From Caulobacter flavus (GTDB lineage Bacteria > Pseudomonadota > Alphaproteobacteria > Caulobacterales > Caulobacteraceae), in contig NZ_CP026100.1 in NCBI RefSeq assembly GCF_003722335.1, positions 2,764,001-2,828,000 of the forward strand: 64,000 nt of DNA. The letters are read 5' to 3'. The position numbers and the translations under genes are program-made. The notes below the pieces were generated by a model. It saw only the letters and a list, made by a program, of their open reading frames with translations, did no database searches and was not told the origin of the DNA. Within the stretch, counting starts at the first letter, position 1. Each line of letters begins with the position of its first letter. Below, piece after piece: positions 40,694-49,957 of this stretch.

Positions 40694-42172
40694 ATGAGCT
40701 TCCTCGCCAAGACGCGCCAGCAATGGCTCGCCAATCCTGGCCGCGATCTGCTGGCCGGCACGGTCGTCGCCCTGGCCCTGATCCCCGAGGCACTGGCCTT
40801 CGCCTTCATCGCCGGCGTCGACCCCGCCGTGACGCTCTACGCCTCGTTCGTCATCGCCATGACCATCGCCTTCGTCGGCGGCCGGCCGGCGATGATCTCG
40901 GCCGCCACCGGGGCCATGTCGCTGCTGATGGGCGGCCTCGTGCGCGATCACGGGATCGAGTACCTGTTCGCAGCCAGCCTGCTGACCGGCGTGATCCAGA
41001 TCGTCATCGGCATGCTGCGGCTGGGGCGCTACGTGAAGTTCGTCTCGCGCTCGGTGATGAGCGGCTTCGTCAACTCGCTGGCCATCCTGATCTTCGCCGC
41101 CCAGATGCCCCAGCTGATCGGCGGAAACTGGCAGACCTTCGCCCTGGTCGGGGCGGGCCTCCTGATCATCTATCTCTTCCCGCGCCTGACGAAGGCCGTC
41201 CCGTCTTCGCTGGTGGCGATCCTGGCGCTCAGCGCCGTGGCCGTCACGCTGAACCTGCCGGTGCGCACCGTGGGCGACATGGGCCAGCTGCCCACCGCGC
41301 TGCCGGGCTTCCACCTGCCGGCCGTGCCCCTGACGTTCGAGACCCTGAGGATCATCGCCCCGGTCTCGCTGACCCTGGCCTTCGTCGGCCTGCTCGAAAG
41401 CCTGCTGACCGCCAACCTGCTCGACGACCTCACCGACAGTCCGTCCGACAAGGACCGCGAGACCCGGGGCCAGGGCATCGCCAACATCGTCTCGCCGCTG
41501 CTGGGCGGCATGGCCGGCTGCGCGCTGATCGGCCAGTCGATCATCAACGTGAAGTCCGGCGGCCGCTCGCGCCTGTCGACCTTCTGGGCCGGCCTCTTCC
41601 TGCTGATCCTGATCCTGGTCCTGCGCGACTGGGTGGCCCGCATCCCGATGGCCGCCCTCGTGGCGGTGATGATCATGGTCTCGTTCACGACCTTCGACTG
41701 GAACTCGGTGCGCAAGCTGCGCTCGACGCCCCTGCAGTCGACCATCGTCATGCTGGCCACCACCGTGACCGTGCTAGCCACCCACGACCTGGCCAAGGGC
41801 GTCGTGCTGGGCGTGCTGCTCAGCGTGCTGTTCTTCGCCCGCAAGGTGGGCAAGATGATCGCGGTGAAGGAGCGCGAAGGCAGCACCGAGGCCGCCCGCC
41901 GCTATCTGGTCGAAGGCCAGCTGTTCTTCGTCTCGGCCGAGTTGTTCGCCGCCGGCTTCGAGTTCCATGGCCATCCCGCCAGCGTCGAGATCGACATGAC
42001 CGGGGTGCGCCTGTGGGACCTCACCGCCGTCGGCGCGCTCGACAAGGTGGTGCTGCGCTATCGCCGCCAGGGCGCGGCGGTCAGCGTCATCGGCCTGGAC
42101 GAAGCGGGCGCGGCCCTGGTCGCCAGGCTGGGCGCGCATGATAAACCGGACGCCGCGGCGCCAGCGCACTGA
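40694..42172 (+). CDS. SulP family anion transporter with STAS domain
   Basis: The 492-residue membrane protein belongs to SulP (SLC26-like) transporters for sulfate, bicarbonate or similar anions. It has the N-terminal [20 protein letters not shown] signature, about ten to twelve helices, and [21 protein letters not shown] short STAS domain follows (about 390-490: [20 protein letters not shown], then [20 protein letters not shown]). The anion cannot be told from sequence. No carbonic anhydrase or sulfur genes lie next to it. Confidence 0.9.
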   Translation: MSFLAKTRQQWLANPGRDLLAGTVVALALIPEALAFAFIAGVDPAVTLYASFVIAMTIAFVGGRPAMISAATGAMSLLMGGLVRDHGIEYLFAASLLTGVIQIVIGMLRLGRYVKFVSRSVMSGFVNSLAILIFAAQMPQLIGGNWQTFALVGAGLLIIYLFPRLTKAVPSSLVAILALSAVAVTLNLPVRTVGDMGQLPTALPGFHLPAVPLTFETLRIIAPVSLTLAFVGLLESLLTANLLDDLTDSPSDKDRETRGQGIANIVSPLLGGMAGCALIGQSIINVKSGGRSRLSTFWAGLFLLILILVLRDWVARIPMAALVAVMIMVSFTTFDWNSVRKLRSTPLQSTIVMLATTVTVLATHDLAKGVVLGVLLSVLFFARKVGKMIAVKEREGSTEAARRYLVEGQLFFVSAELFAAGFEFHGHPASVEIDMTGVRLWDLTAVGALDKVVLRYRRQGAAVSVIGLDEAGAALVARLGAHDKPDAAAPAH

Positions 42173-42184
42173 GGCGCGCGGCCC

Positions 42185-42562
42185 TCAGCCCTGCGACAGG
42201 CTCAGCACGTTGCCGTCCGGGTCGGCGAACCAGGCTACCTTCGCCGCGCCGCCTGGGGCGGTCCAGATCCCCAGGGCGTCCTGGCCGAAGCCCTCATAGA
42301 TCGTGAAGACCACGCCGCGATCGGTCAGCGCCCGCACGCCGGCCTCGATGTCCTCGACGTGCCAGCCGAACACCGGATGCGCGCCGGCCTTGTAGTCGGG
42401 AAGGGCGGTCAGGCGGATCAGCGCCTCGCCCGCCAGCAGGAAGTCGCCGAACGGGTCGGAACCGCGCATGGAAAGGCCCAGTGTCCCGACATAGAAGTCG
42501 AGCGCGCGCTGGCGGTCGCTGACATGGACGAAGGCGACGGGAACGCCCGCGATGGCCGACAT
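42185..42562 (-). CDS. VOC family (glyoxalase-like) protein
   Basis: The 125-residue protein is a vicinal oxygen chelate fold member: PVAFVHVSDRQRALDFYVGT at the N-terminus, FGWHVEDIEAGVRAL in the middle, and AWFADPDGNVLSLSQG at the end, the last containing a typical Glu/Asp position. The start at 42562 is chosen over 42604 as it begins the domain directly. Small VOC proteins act as dioxygenases, resistance proteins or lyases; nothing here decides. It converges with the SulP gene. Confidence 0.82.
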   Translation of the reverse strand: MSAIAGVPVAFVHVSDRQRALDFYVGTLGLSMRGSDPFGDFLLAGEALIRLTALPDYKAGAHPVFGWHVEDIEAGVRALTDRGVVFTIYEGFGQDALGIWTAPGGAAKVAWFADPDGNVLSLSQG

Positions 42563-42613
42563 GGTCTGAACCCCGGATTGCTCGTCCCGGAAGCTTGACG
42601 CCAAAACGCCGCC

Positions 42614-45169
42614 TTACGCCACCGCGTAGTCGCGGACCTGCATCGGGCTGCTCTGGCTGATCGGCAAGGTGAAACTGACCGTCGTGCCGTCGCCGGGGGT
42701 GGAGACCATCTCCAGCGCGCCGTCGTGCATCTCGACCAGCGACTTGGTCAGCGCCAGGCCAAGGCCGGTGCCCTGGGTGGTCTTGGAGTGCTGGCTCTCG
42801 ACCTGCTCGAACGGGCGGGCCAGGCGGGCCAGGTCCTCGGCGGCGATGCCGATGCCCGTGTCGGTGACCGACACCTTCACGCGTTCGCCCAGCGGATCGC
42901 GGCGGATCTCGGCGCGGACGGTGACGCGGCCCTGGCGGGGGGTGAACTTGATGGCGTTGCTCAGTAGGTTCAGCAGCACCTGCTTGACGGCGCGGTAGTC
43001 GGCCTCGATCTCGGGCAGGGGCGGGAAGTCGACCTCGAGCTTCAGGCCCGCCGCCTCGGCGCGGTTGCGCACCAGGCGCACGGCGTCCTCGGTGACGTCT
43101 TCCAGGTGCAGGGGCTCGAACTTCAGGGCCATCTTGCCGGCCTCGATCTTCGACATGTCGAGAATGTCGTTGATCAGGGCCAGCAGGTGCTGGCCGGAAT
43201 TGTGGATGTCGAGGCTGTAGCCCTTGTAGCGCTGGTCGCCCAGCGGGCCGAACATCTCGTTCATCATGATCTCGGAGAAGCCGTTGATGGCGTTCAGCGG
43301 CGTGCGCAGCTCGTGGGACATGTTGGCCAGGAACTCGCTCTTGGCCTTGTTGGCGCCCTCGGCCTTGACCTTCTCCATCTCGTATTTGCGCGCCAGCTCG
43401 GCCAGCTGCTCCTGGCTGCGCTCCAGGCCGGCGACGGCGTTCTGCAACTGCTCCTCGTTGCGGCGGCGGGCCTCTTCCTGGGTCTTGATGGCGGTGATGT
43501 CGGCGGCGGTCATGACGAGGCCGCCCTCGGCCGTGCGCCGCTCGCTGATCTGGATCCAGCGGCCGTCGTTCAGTTCGGCCTCGCGCACGCCCTTGGCGCC
43601 GGTCGGGTCGGGGATCTCCTGGCGGATGGCCAGGGCCGCGAAGCGGTTGACCTCGGCGCGGGCCGCGCCGGGCTTGAGCAGCTTGGGCTCCAGCGAGAAG
43701 ACGTTGCGGTAGTTCCGGTTGCACATCAGCAGGCGGCCCTGGCGGTCCCAGAGCACGAAGGCCTCCGACACGCTCTCGATGGCGTCGCGCAGGCGGTTCT
43801 CGGCGGCCTGCGCGCGAGCCTGGGCCAGGCGCTCCTCGGTGACGTCCAGCGCCACGCCGATGATGCGGGAATAGCCGTCCTCGCCCGGCTTGCCGAAGCC
43901 CTGGCCGCGCGCGTCGACCCAGATCGAGCGGCCGCCGTGCTCGCGGGCGGGGATGCGGAACGACACGTCGAAGGCGCCGAACTGGGCGGCGTTGGCCAGC
44001 GCCTGGCGCACGCGGTCGCGATGGTCGGCCGAGATCCGCTCGACGAGGTCCTGGCCGGGGGCCACGCCGCCGCCGCCCCAGCCGAACATCGCGCCGGTGA
44101 CGTCGGACATGTAGACCTCGTCCGAACGCAGGTCCCATTCCCAGATGCCGCAGCGGGCGGCCTCGACGGCCAGGCGGAAGCGCTGCTCGCTGTCGATGAA
44201 CTCGCGCTGGGCGCTTTCGGCCCGGCGGCTCTGCAGCATCAGGATCAGGGCCAGGGCGATGCCGGCGGCCAGCGGGATCAGCAGGGTCAGCGCGCCTTCC
44301 ATCAGGCGGCGGTCGACATTGGCGACGGTGTGGCTGGGGGTGCTGACGGCGGCGATCAGGGCGCCCTGGGCCAGGGGCTCGAAGGAGACGTCGAGGCTGG
44401 AGCCGTCGACGCCCCGGCCGGTGAGGGCGGCCGCGCCGCCCTGCAGGTCCTCGACGGAAAGGGCGTAGGCCTGGCTGAGGCTGGCGGCGCCCTGCACGGC
44501 GCGGCCGACGCCGACCAGCAGGCCGCCGTCGGCGAGGAACAGCGCCACCGAACGCTCCTTGGGCGGCTGGCCCAGCAGGCGCGACGGATCGCCAGCGGCG
44601 ATGACGTAGCCCCGGCCGGCGCTGGTCTGGGCGGCCATGGCGACATAGAGGCGGCCGCTGCGGCCGACGCCCCCGACCCAGACGCTGCGGCCGGAAGCGG
44701 CGGCGGCGCGCGCGGCCTGGCGCCAGTCGGCGGACGGATCGCGGCCGGCGACGGCCAGCACCTCGGCGTTGGTGGCGACGGCGACGGCCATGGCCTCGCC
44801 CCCGGCGGCGCGCAGGGCGGTTTCGGCCGAGTCCATGGCCGAGGTCGGGTCGCGCTCGAGCAGGTCGGCGGCGGCCGACAGGCCCGCGCGCTGGGCCGCC
44901 AGGTTGGTCTCGACCTTGCCGGCCAGGATCTGCGCCTCGGCGGCGAGGGCGGCGCCGCCCGGCGGGGCCGAGGCTTCCTTCTGCAGGCTATGCAGGCCAA
45001 GGGCGGTGTAGACGGCCAGCAGCAGCAGCGCGGCCAGAATCACGATGCGGACATAGGCCTGCGACGAGCGGGCGGCGCGCATGCGGGCCACGCCCGCAGC
45101 CGAAAGCCCGGCCCTGGCCGGTCTTCCGGGTTTCGCCCCGCCAATCCGCAACGCTTGAAGCTCCAGCAC
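42614..45169 (-). CDS. pleC: Membrane histidine kinase/phosphatase PleC
   Basis: PleC acts mainly as the phosphatase of DivK~P at the non-stalked pole and can phosphorylate PleD. The 851-residue protein has two membrane helices (about 40-60 and 285-310) around a periplasmic domain, two PAS domains (about 330-460 and 470-590), a HisKA domain with His619 (ANMSHELRTPLNAINGFSEI) and an HATPase domain (TDTGIGIAAEDLAR, QGTGLGLALTKSLVEMHDG). The His lies 233 residues from the C-terminus, as His610 does in the 842-residue Caulobacter PleC. The start is GTG at 45169, without a clear ribosome site; later starts are possible. pepN lies upstream on the same strand. Confidence 0.88.
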   Translation of the reverse strand: MLELQALRIGGAKPGRPARAGLSAAGVARMRAARSSQAYVRIVILAALLLLAVYTALGLHSLQKEASAPPGGAALAAEAQILAGKVETNLAAQRAGLSAAADLLERDPTSAMDSAETALRAAGGEAMAVAVATNAEVLAVAGRDPSADWRQAARAAAASGRSVWVGGVGRSGRLYVAMAAQTSAGRGYVIAAGDPSRLLGQPPKERSVALFLADGGLLVGVGRAVQGAASLSQAYALSVEDLQGGAAALTGRGVDGSSLDVSFEPLAQGALIAAVSTPSHTVANVDRRLMEGALTLLIPLAAGIALALILMLQSRRAESAQREFIDSEQRFRLAVEAARCGIWEWDLRSDEVYMSDVTGAMFGWGGGGVAPGQDLVERISADHRDRVRQALANAAQFGAFDVSFRIPAREHGGRSIWVDARGQGFGKPGEDGYSRIIGVALDVTEERLAQARAQAAENRLRDAIESVSEAFVLWDRQGRLLMCNRNYRNVFSLEPKLLKPGAARAEVNRFAALAIRQEIPDPTGAKGVREAELNDGRWIQISERRTAEGGLVMTAADITAIKTQEEARRRNEEQLQNAVAGLERSQEQLAELARKYEMEKVKAEGANKAKSEFLANMSHELRTPLNAINGFSEIMMNEMFGPLGDQRYKGYSLDIHNSGQHLLALINDILDMSKIEAGKMALKFEPLHLEDVTEDAVRLVRNRAEAAGLKLEVDFPPLPEIEADYRAVKQVLLNLLSNAIKFTPRQGRVTVRAEIRRDPLGERVKVSVTDTGIGIAAEDLARLARPFEQVESQHSKTTQGTGLGLALTKSLVEMHDGALEMVSTPGDGTTVSFTLPISQSSPMQVRDYAVA

Positions 45170-45352
45170 CCCGGAGCCCGTCCGAAAGAACAGGCTCGAT
45201 TTTCAAGACAGGCGGCGAGTCAGTTCGCCGACTATGGTGAATCTACCGTACCCGTTCGGCCGCCGTCACCCGGGGGAGGCGCGAATAAGCGGGGGATGAG
45301 CGCTTTGGTCGCAACCGTTGCGCGGAGGAATCACCCCAGGCTCGTGCGGCAA
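45170..45352. other. Intergenic region upstream of pleC
   Basis: Together with the family B repeat at 45353 this makes a 311-base gap between pleC and pepN. No gene and no CtrA box were seen in it. The promoter of pleC should be here. Confidence 0.4.
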
Positions 45353-45479
45353 GACCCCCTCCGGCCCTCCGGGCCACCTCCCCCAGTGGTGGAGGATTTG
45401 GAAGCGCCGGCGCTAGATGGATGCTCCCCCTTTGGGGGGGGAGCTGTCGCGGAGCGACTGAGGGGGCCGCCGGAGGCGG
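45353..45479. repeat. Palindromic intergenic repeat, family B copy 2
   Basis: This copy shares ACCCCCTCCGGCCCTCCGGG, CACCTCCCCCAG, CTCCCCCTTTGGGGG and CTGTCGCGGAGCGACTGAGG with the copy at 37513, with small differences such as a GATG duplication and two extra G. It ends one base before the pepN stop codon. Confidence 0.88.
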
Positions 45480-45480
45480 C

Positions 45481-48072
45481 TTAGTCCAGCGCCCGGCTCG
45501 CCAGCTCCAGCACGTTCTTGGACAGGCCTGGCGCGGCCTTCACCCGCTCGAGCTCGCGGCGCATCAGGTCGCCCAGCGCCGGAACGTAGCGCCGCCAGCC
45601 GCCCAGGGGCTCGACCAGGCGGGCGGCGGTCATCGGGTTGAAGCCGTCCACGGCCAGGATCTGGTCGGCCAGGAAGCGATAGCCCGCGCCGCTGGGATCG
45701 TGGAACCGCGCGGGATTGGCGCTGGCGAAGCCCTGCACCAGGGCGCGGAAGCGGTTGGGATTGCCGGCGTCGAAGTCGGCGTGGCGGGTCAGGGCCAGGA
45801 CCCGCTTCAGCGCGTCGTCGGACGGATCGCGCGCCTGGACCGAGAACCACTTGTCCAGCACCAGCGGCTCGTGCCGCCACTTGGCGTGGAAGGCCGCCAG
45901 CGCCGTCTCGCAGGGCTCGCCGCCCACGGCCAGCAGGGCCGACAGGCCCCCCATGGCGTCGGTCAGCGCCGAAGCCGCCTCGAAGTGGCCGACGATGCGC
46001 TGGACGTTCTCGGCGTGCGGATCGGCGGCCAGCAGGTCGACGCAGGCGTTGCGCAACGCGCGGCGCCCTGCCGAGGCCGCGTCGGGCGAGAACTCGCCGT
46101 CGCCCTGCATGGCCCCGTGGATGCGCGACAGCTGCTCGCCCAGATGCACCGCGATGCGGGCGCGCAGGGCGTCGCGGGCCTCGTGGATCGCCGCCGGGTC
46201 CACCGGATCGACGGCCAGGGCCAGGTCGCCTTCGCTGGGCAAGGCCAGCAACAGAGCCTTGAAGGCCGGATCGGCGGCCGGATCGTCCAGCGCCTGGCCC
46301 AAGGCCTGGGCGTAGCGCTCCTCGCCGACCTCGTCGGGCGCGCCGGCGGCGCGGGCCAGGATCAGGCCGCGGGCCAGGCCCTGGCCGGCTTCCCAGCGGT
46401 TGAAGAGGTCCGGATCGGCGGCGAACAGCACATAGGCGTCGGCCGGACGCGCGTCGGTGGTCAGGGTCACCGGGGCCGAGAAGCCGCGCAGGGCCGAGAT
46501 CACCGGCGCTTCCTCCACGCCTTCCCAGCGCACGGTCAGGCTCTCGCCTTCCAGCAGCACGACCTCGCTGTCGCGCAGGGCGCGGCCGTCCTGGGCCAGC
46601 AGGCCGATGGTCACCGGGATCGGCAGCGCCTTCTTCACCGGTTGGCCGCTGGTGGGGGCGGTCTTCTGGGCCAGGGTGATCGACAGCGTCTCGGCGGCGG
46701 CGTCATAGACGTGGGTCAGCGACACCGAGGGCGTGCCGGCCTGCTCGTACCAGGCGAAGAACGCGGTCAGGTCCCGGCCCGAAGCCTCGGCGAAGCAGGC
46801 GATGAAGGCCTCGACCGTCGTGGCCTCGCCGTCGTGGCGCGCGAAATAGAGATCAAGGCCCGTCCGGAACGCGTCGGCGCCCAGGATGGTCTTCAGCATG
46901 CGGATGATCTCCGCGCCCTTCTCGTAGATGGTCGCGGTGTAGAAGTTGTCGATCTTCAGATAGCTCGACGGCCGCACGGCGTGAGCCAGGGGACCGGCGT
47001 CCTCGGCGAACTGTCGGGCGCGCAGGGCTTTCACGTCCTTGATCCGCTGCACGGCCGCGCCGCGCATGTCGGCGGAAAAGCTCTGGTCACGGAAGACCGT
47101 CAGGCCCTCCTTCAGGCACAGCTGGAACCAGTCGCGGCAGGTGATGCGGTTGCCGGTCCAGTTGTGGAAGTACTCGTGGGCGACGACGCTCTCGATGCGC
47201 TCGTAGTCGAAGTCGGTCGCCGTCTCCGGCTCGGCCAGCAGGAGCGAGCTGTTGAAGATGTTCAGCCCCTTGTTCTCCATGGCCCCGAAGTTGAAGTCGC
47301 GCACGGCCACGATCATGAACAGGTCGAGATCGTACTCGCGACCGAAGGCCTCCTCGTCCCACTTCATCGACCGCTTCAGCGCGTCCAGGGCGTAGGCCGC
47401 GCGCGAAGCCTGGCCCGGATCGACGAACACCTTCAGCGCCACGGTGCGGCCGCTCATGGTGACGAAGCTGTCTTCCAGCACGTCCAGCCGCCCGGCGACC
47501 AGGGCGAACAGGTAGGCCGGCTTGGGGAAAGGGTCGTTCCAGACGGCGAAGTGGCGGCCGCCGGGAAGTTGGCCGGCCTCCATCAGGTTGCCGTTGCTCA
47601 GCAGATGCTCGAACGCCTGGTCGGCCTCGATCCGCACGGTGTAGCGGCTCAGCACGTCGGGTCGGTCGGGGAAGAAGGTGATGGTGCGGAAGCCCTCGGC
47701 CTCGCACTGGGTGCAGAACCGGCCGCCCGACATGTAGAGGCCCATCAGCGCCTTGTTGGCCGACGGATCGATCTCGACCTCGGTGGTCAGCTCGAAGGCG
47801 TCGGGGACCTCGGCGATCACCAGGCGCTCGTCGTCCAGCGCGTACTGGTTGGCGCCCAGGGCCTGGCCGTCGATCGCGATCGACTTCAGCGCCAGCCGCT
47901 CGCCGTTCAGCGCCAGCGGCTCGCCGGCCGCGCCCGTGCGGCGCACCTTCAGCGTGGCCGTCACCCGCGTGGCGGACGCCGCCAGCTGGAACGACAGCTG
48001 GGTCGTCTCGATCTCGAACGGGAACGGGCGATAGTCGGAAAGCCGGATCGGCTGGGGCGTTTCGGTGCGCAT
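45481..48072 (-). CDS. pepN: Aminopeptidase N (M1 family)
   Basis: PepN is a cytoplasmic zinc aminopeptidase that trims peptides from protein turnover. From the ATG at 48072 the product has 863 residues, close to the 870 of E. coli PepN. It shows the substrate-binding GAMEN (263-267), zinc site HEYFHNWTGNR (His299, His303) and Glu322 in LKEGLTVFRDQ. The frame is open to 48231 but the extra 53 residues do not match the family. It is transcribed towards pleC, separated by a repeat. Confidence 0.94.
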   Translation of the reverse strand: MRTETPQPIRLSDYRPFPFEIETTQLSFQLAASATRVTATLKVRRTGAAGEPLALNGERLALKSIAIDGQALGANQYALDDERLVIAEVPDAFELTTEVEIDPSANKALMGLYMSGGRFCTQCEAEGFRTITFFPDRPDVLSRYTVRIEADQAFEHLLSNGNLMEAGQLPGGRHFAVWNDPFPKPAYLFALVAGRLDVLEDSFVTMSGRTVALKVFVDPGQASRAAYALDALKRSMKWDEEAFGREYDLDLFMIVAVRDFNFGAMENKGLNIFNSSLLLAEPETATDFDYERIESVVAHEYFHNWTGNRITCRDWFQLCLKEGLTVFRDQSFSADMRGAAVQRIKDVKALRARQFAEDAGPLAHAVRPSSYLKIDNFYTATIYEKGAEIIRMLKTILGADAFRTGLDLYFARHDGEATTVEAFIACFAEASGRDLTAFFAWYEQAGTPSVSLTHVYDAAAETLSITLAQKTAPTSGQPVKKALPIPVTIGLLAQDGRALRDSEVVLLEGESLTVRWEGVEEAPVISALRGFSAPVTLTTDARPADAYVLFAADPDLFNRWEAGQGLARGLILARAAGAPDEVGEERYAQALGQALDDPAADPAFKALLLALPSEGDLALAVDPVDPAAIHEARDALRARIAVHLGEQLSRIHGAMQGDGEFSPDAASAGRRALRNACVDLLAADPHAENVQRIVGHFEAASALTDAMGGLSALLAVGGEPCETALAAFHAKWRHEPLVLDKWFSVQARDPSDDALKRVLALTRHADFDAGNPNRFRALVQGFASANPARFHDPSGAGYRFLADQILAVDGFNPMTAARLVEPLGGWRRYVPALGDLMRRELERVKAAPGLSKNVLELASRALD

Positions 48073-48172
48073 CCGACCAATGTAGTCGCCCGCCCGCGCG
48101 GCGGCGAGGCCGACGGTTGCGCGACTTGTCGATTTATCGGCTAGGTTTCGAAGCTCAACCGGAGGCACCGCC

Positions 48173-49084
48173 ATGTCCGAGACCCTCGCCGAACGCGGCG
48201 GCCTTGTTTCGGCTGGCCGTCGGGTGGTCATCCTGGTCTGGGCGACGATCCTGACGCTGGCGCCCTGCGTGGTGGGAATCGCCGTGCTGGCGGCCGGACA
48301 TGTGGTCGGCGGTTACGTCGCCGAACTTGCCAGGCCCGGGGGCTGGTTCGACGTTCCCCTGGTCGAGACGCCCCTTGCCGCCTTGGCGGCGACCGTTGCC
48401 GCGCTCGGGAGCTACGTGTTGCTGGTCCGGCTGGCCGAAAGGCGCTGGCCGTCCGAGCTGGCGCGGGTTTCCGCTGTCCGCGAACTGGGTCTCGGAATCG
48501 TTGTGGCCGCGCTCGCCTTCGGCCTGCTGATGGGCGTGCTCACGGTGAGCGGCGCCGTGGTCTGGCGGCCGCCGCCCCTGGTCGACTGGCGCTGGGCGCT
48601 GGCGAGCGGTCTGTCCGAAGGGGCGTTCGCCGGCCTGCTGCTGGGTCTGGTCGTGCAGGGCGGGACCGCTCGGCTGGGTGCGCGGGCGCTGGGGCCGGTC
48701 GCGGGCGTAGCGCTCGCGGCCCTGGTCGCCTCCTGGCTCGTATCACCCGAGTGGGCGCTGCCGCCGACCCATCGCGTGAATGCGGCGCTGGGCGGGGCGA
48801 TCCTGGGCCTCGTGTGGCTGCGCCGCCAGCGGTTGTGGCTGGGGCTTGGCCTGGCGACGGGATGGGGCGCGCTGACCGGCGCGGTCATCGGCGGCTATGC
48901 GCTGGATTGCGGCTACGACTCCACCGAAGCCTTCATCTACGAGCCCGGGCGAGGGGCGCTGATCGCCTGGTTGCGGGGGACGGGCGGTCCGGAAAGCTCG
49001 ATTCCGTTGCTGGCGGGGTGCGCCCTGGCCGTCGCCTGGCTGGCCTGGCGCGCCTGGAAGGAAGGCCGCTTCTCGCGGGCTTGA
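48173..49084 (+). CDS. Polytopic membrane protein, degenerate CPBP-like
   Basis: The 303-residue protein has about eight helices. The order of features follows the CPBP (CAAX protease/bacteriocin processing) family: ELGLGIVVAALAFGLLMGVL, then the segment where E-E-x-x-x-R is expected, GLSEGAFAGLLLGLVVQ, then NAALGGAILGLVWLRRQRLW, then LGLGLATGWG. The conserved Glu-Glu, Arg, His and Asn are replaced, so proteolytic activity is unlikely. It could act as a non-catalytic scaffold or be an unrelated membrane protein. It is not obviously in an operon. Confidence 0.6.
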   Translation: MSETLAERGGLVSAGRRVVILVWATILTLAPCVVGIAVLAAGHVVGGYVAELARPGGWFDVPLVETPLAALAATVAALGSYVLLVRLAERRWPSELARVSAVRELGLGIVVAALAFGLLMGVLTVSGAVVWRPPPLVDWRWALASGLSEGAFAGLLLGLVVQGGTARLGARALGPVAGVALAALVASWLVSPEWALPPTHRVNAALGGAILGLVWLRRQRLWLGLGLATGWGALTGAVIGGYALDCGYDSTEAFIYEPGRGALIAWLRGTGGPESSIPLLAGCALAVAWLAWRAWKEGRFSRA

Positions 49085-49165
49085 GGCGGATCAATGTGAC
49101 GGTGCGCGAGCGGGCGCATCACCCCTTCGACGCCTCGACGCGTCGCCGATCCAAGGGGATAAGAC

Positions 49166-49816
49166 ATGACCGCCCGCCGCCTCGCCCTCATCGCCGGCCT
49201 GACGCTTGCCGCCGCCACGGGCGCTCACGCCCAGGAGGCCTTCACGCCCGCGGCCAAGGGGACCTGGCAGGTCAACCTGCGCGCCACCAGCGTGTCGCCC
49301 GACGCCGGCGACCCGATCGTCACCTCGGCGGGCGCCGCTACGGGTCTGAGGGCCGACGTCAAGGACGACGTCAGGCCGACCCTGGGAGTCTCCTACTTTG
49401 TCACCGACAAGCTGGCGCTCGAAGTGATCGCCGGCACGACCCAGCACACGGTCAAGGCCGTCGGGCCGGGAACCGACGTCGTCGTGCACAAGACCTGGGT
49501 GCTGCCGCCGGTGGTCTCGGTCCAGTACCACTTCGCGCCCAAGGCCCGCTTCAACCCCTATGTGGGCGCGGGGCTGAACTACATGCTGTTCTATTCGGGC
49601 AAGGACAGGAACGGCTTCACCGTCGATCTCGACGACGGCTTCGGCTACGCCCTGCAGGCCGGCGCCGACATCGCCGTCAAGGGCCCCTACGTCGTCAATG
49701 TCGACGTCAAGAAAGTATGGTTCGAGACCGATGCCAAGATCAACGGCGGGGCGCTGAAGTCGAAGGTGAACCTGGACCCGACGGTGGTGTCGGTGGGCGT
49801 CGGCCGGCGGTTCTGA
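49166..49816 (+). CDS. OmpW-family outer membrane protein
   Basis: The 216-residue protein has a signal peptide (cleavage near AHA-QE) and the eight-stranded OmpW barrel pattern: KGTWQVNLRATSVSPDAGD, TLGVSYFVTDKLALEVIAGT, LPPVVSVQYHFAPKARFNPY, VGAGLNYMLFYSG, and a terminal aromatic residue (VGVGRRF) for BAM recognition. OmpW forms a small hydrophobic channel. It is monocistronic and followed by a repeat. Confidence 0.9.
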   Translation: MTARRLALIAGLTLAAATGAHAQEAFTPAAKGTWQVNLRATSVSPDAGDPIVTSAGAATGLRADVKDDVRPTLGVSYFVTDKLALEVIAGTTQHTVKAVGPGTDVVVHKTWVLPPVVSVQYHFAPKARFNPYVGAGLNYMLFYSGKDRNGFTVDLDDGFGYALQAGADIAVKGPYVVNVDVKKVWFETDAKINGGALKSKVNLDPTVVSVGVGRRF

Positions 49817-49828
49817 TCCTGGAACAAT

Positions 49829-49950
49829 CCCTCCCCCTTGATGGGGGAGGGGCAGGGGTGGGGGTGGTTACGGTGGCGGAGGCCGCGCACTGCCCTCGGC
49901 TCAGCACGTCACCCCCATCCCCAACCCTTCCCCCATCGAGGGGGAAGGGA
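49829..49950. repeat. Palindromic intergenic repeat, family C
   Basis: An arm beginning CTCCCCCTTGATGGGGGAGG and running to GGGGTGGGGGTGG is answered by an inverted arm CACCCCCATCCCCAACCC and CCCCCATCGAGGGGGAAGGG. It lies between convergent ompW and the hypothetical gene at 49958. The arms are imperfect inverted copies. Confidence 0.8.
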
Positions 49951-49957
49951 GAAGAGC

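Noticed and set aside
37252-42141. A 1,629-codon open frame on the plus strand
   Set aside because: It runs antisense to the M14 peptidase gene and out of frame with kdgK and the SulP gene. The product is Arg/Gly/Ala-rich without domains. High G+C makes such antisense frames common.
43106-45484. A 792-codon plus-strand frame
   Set aside because: Antisense of pleC; the pleC frame carries HisKA and HATPase motifs.
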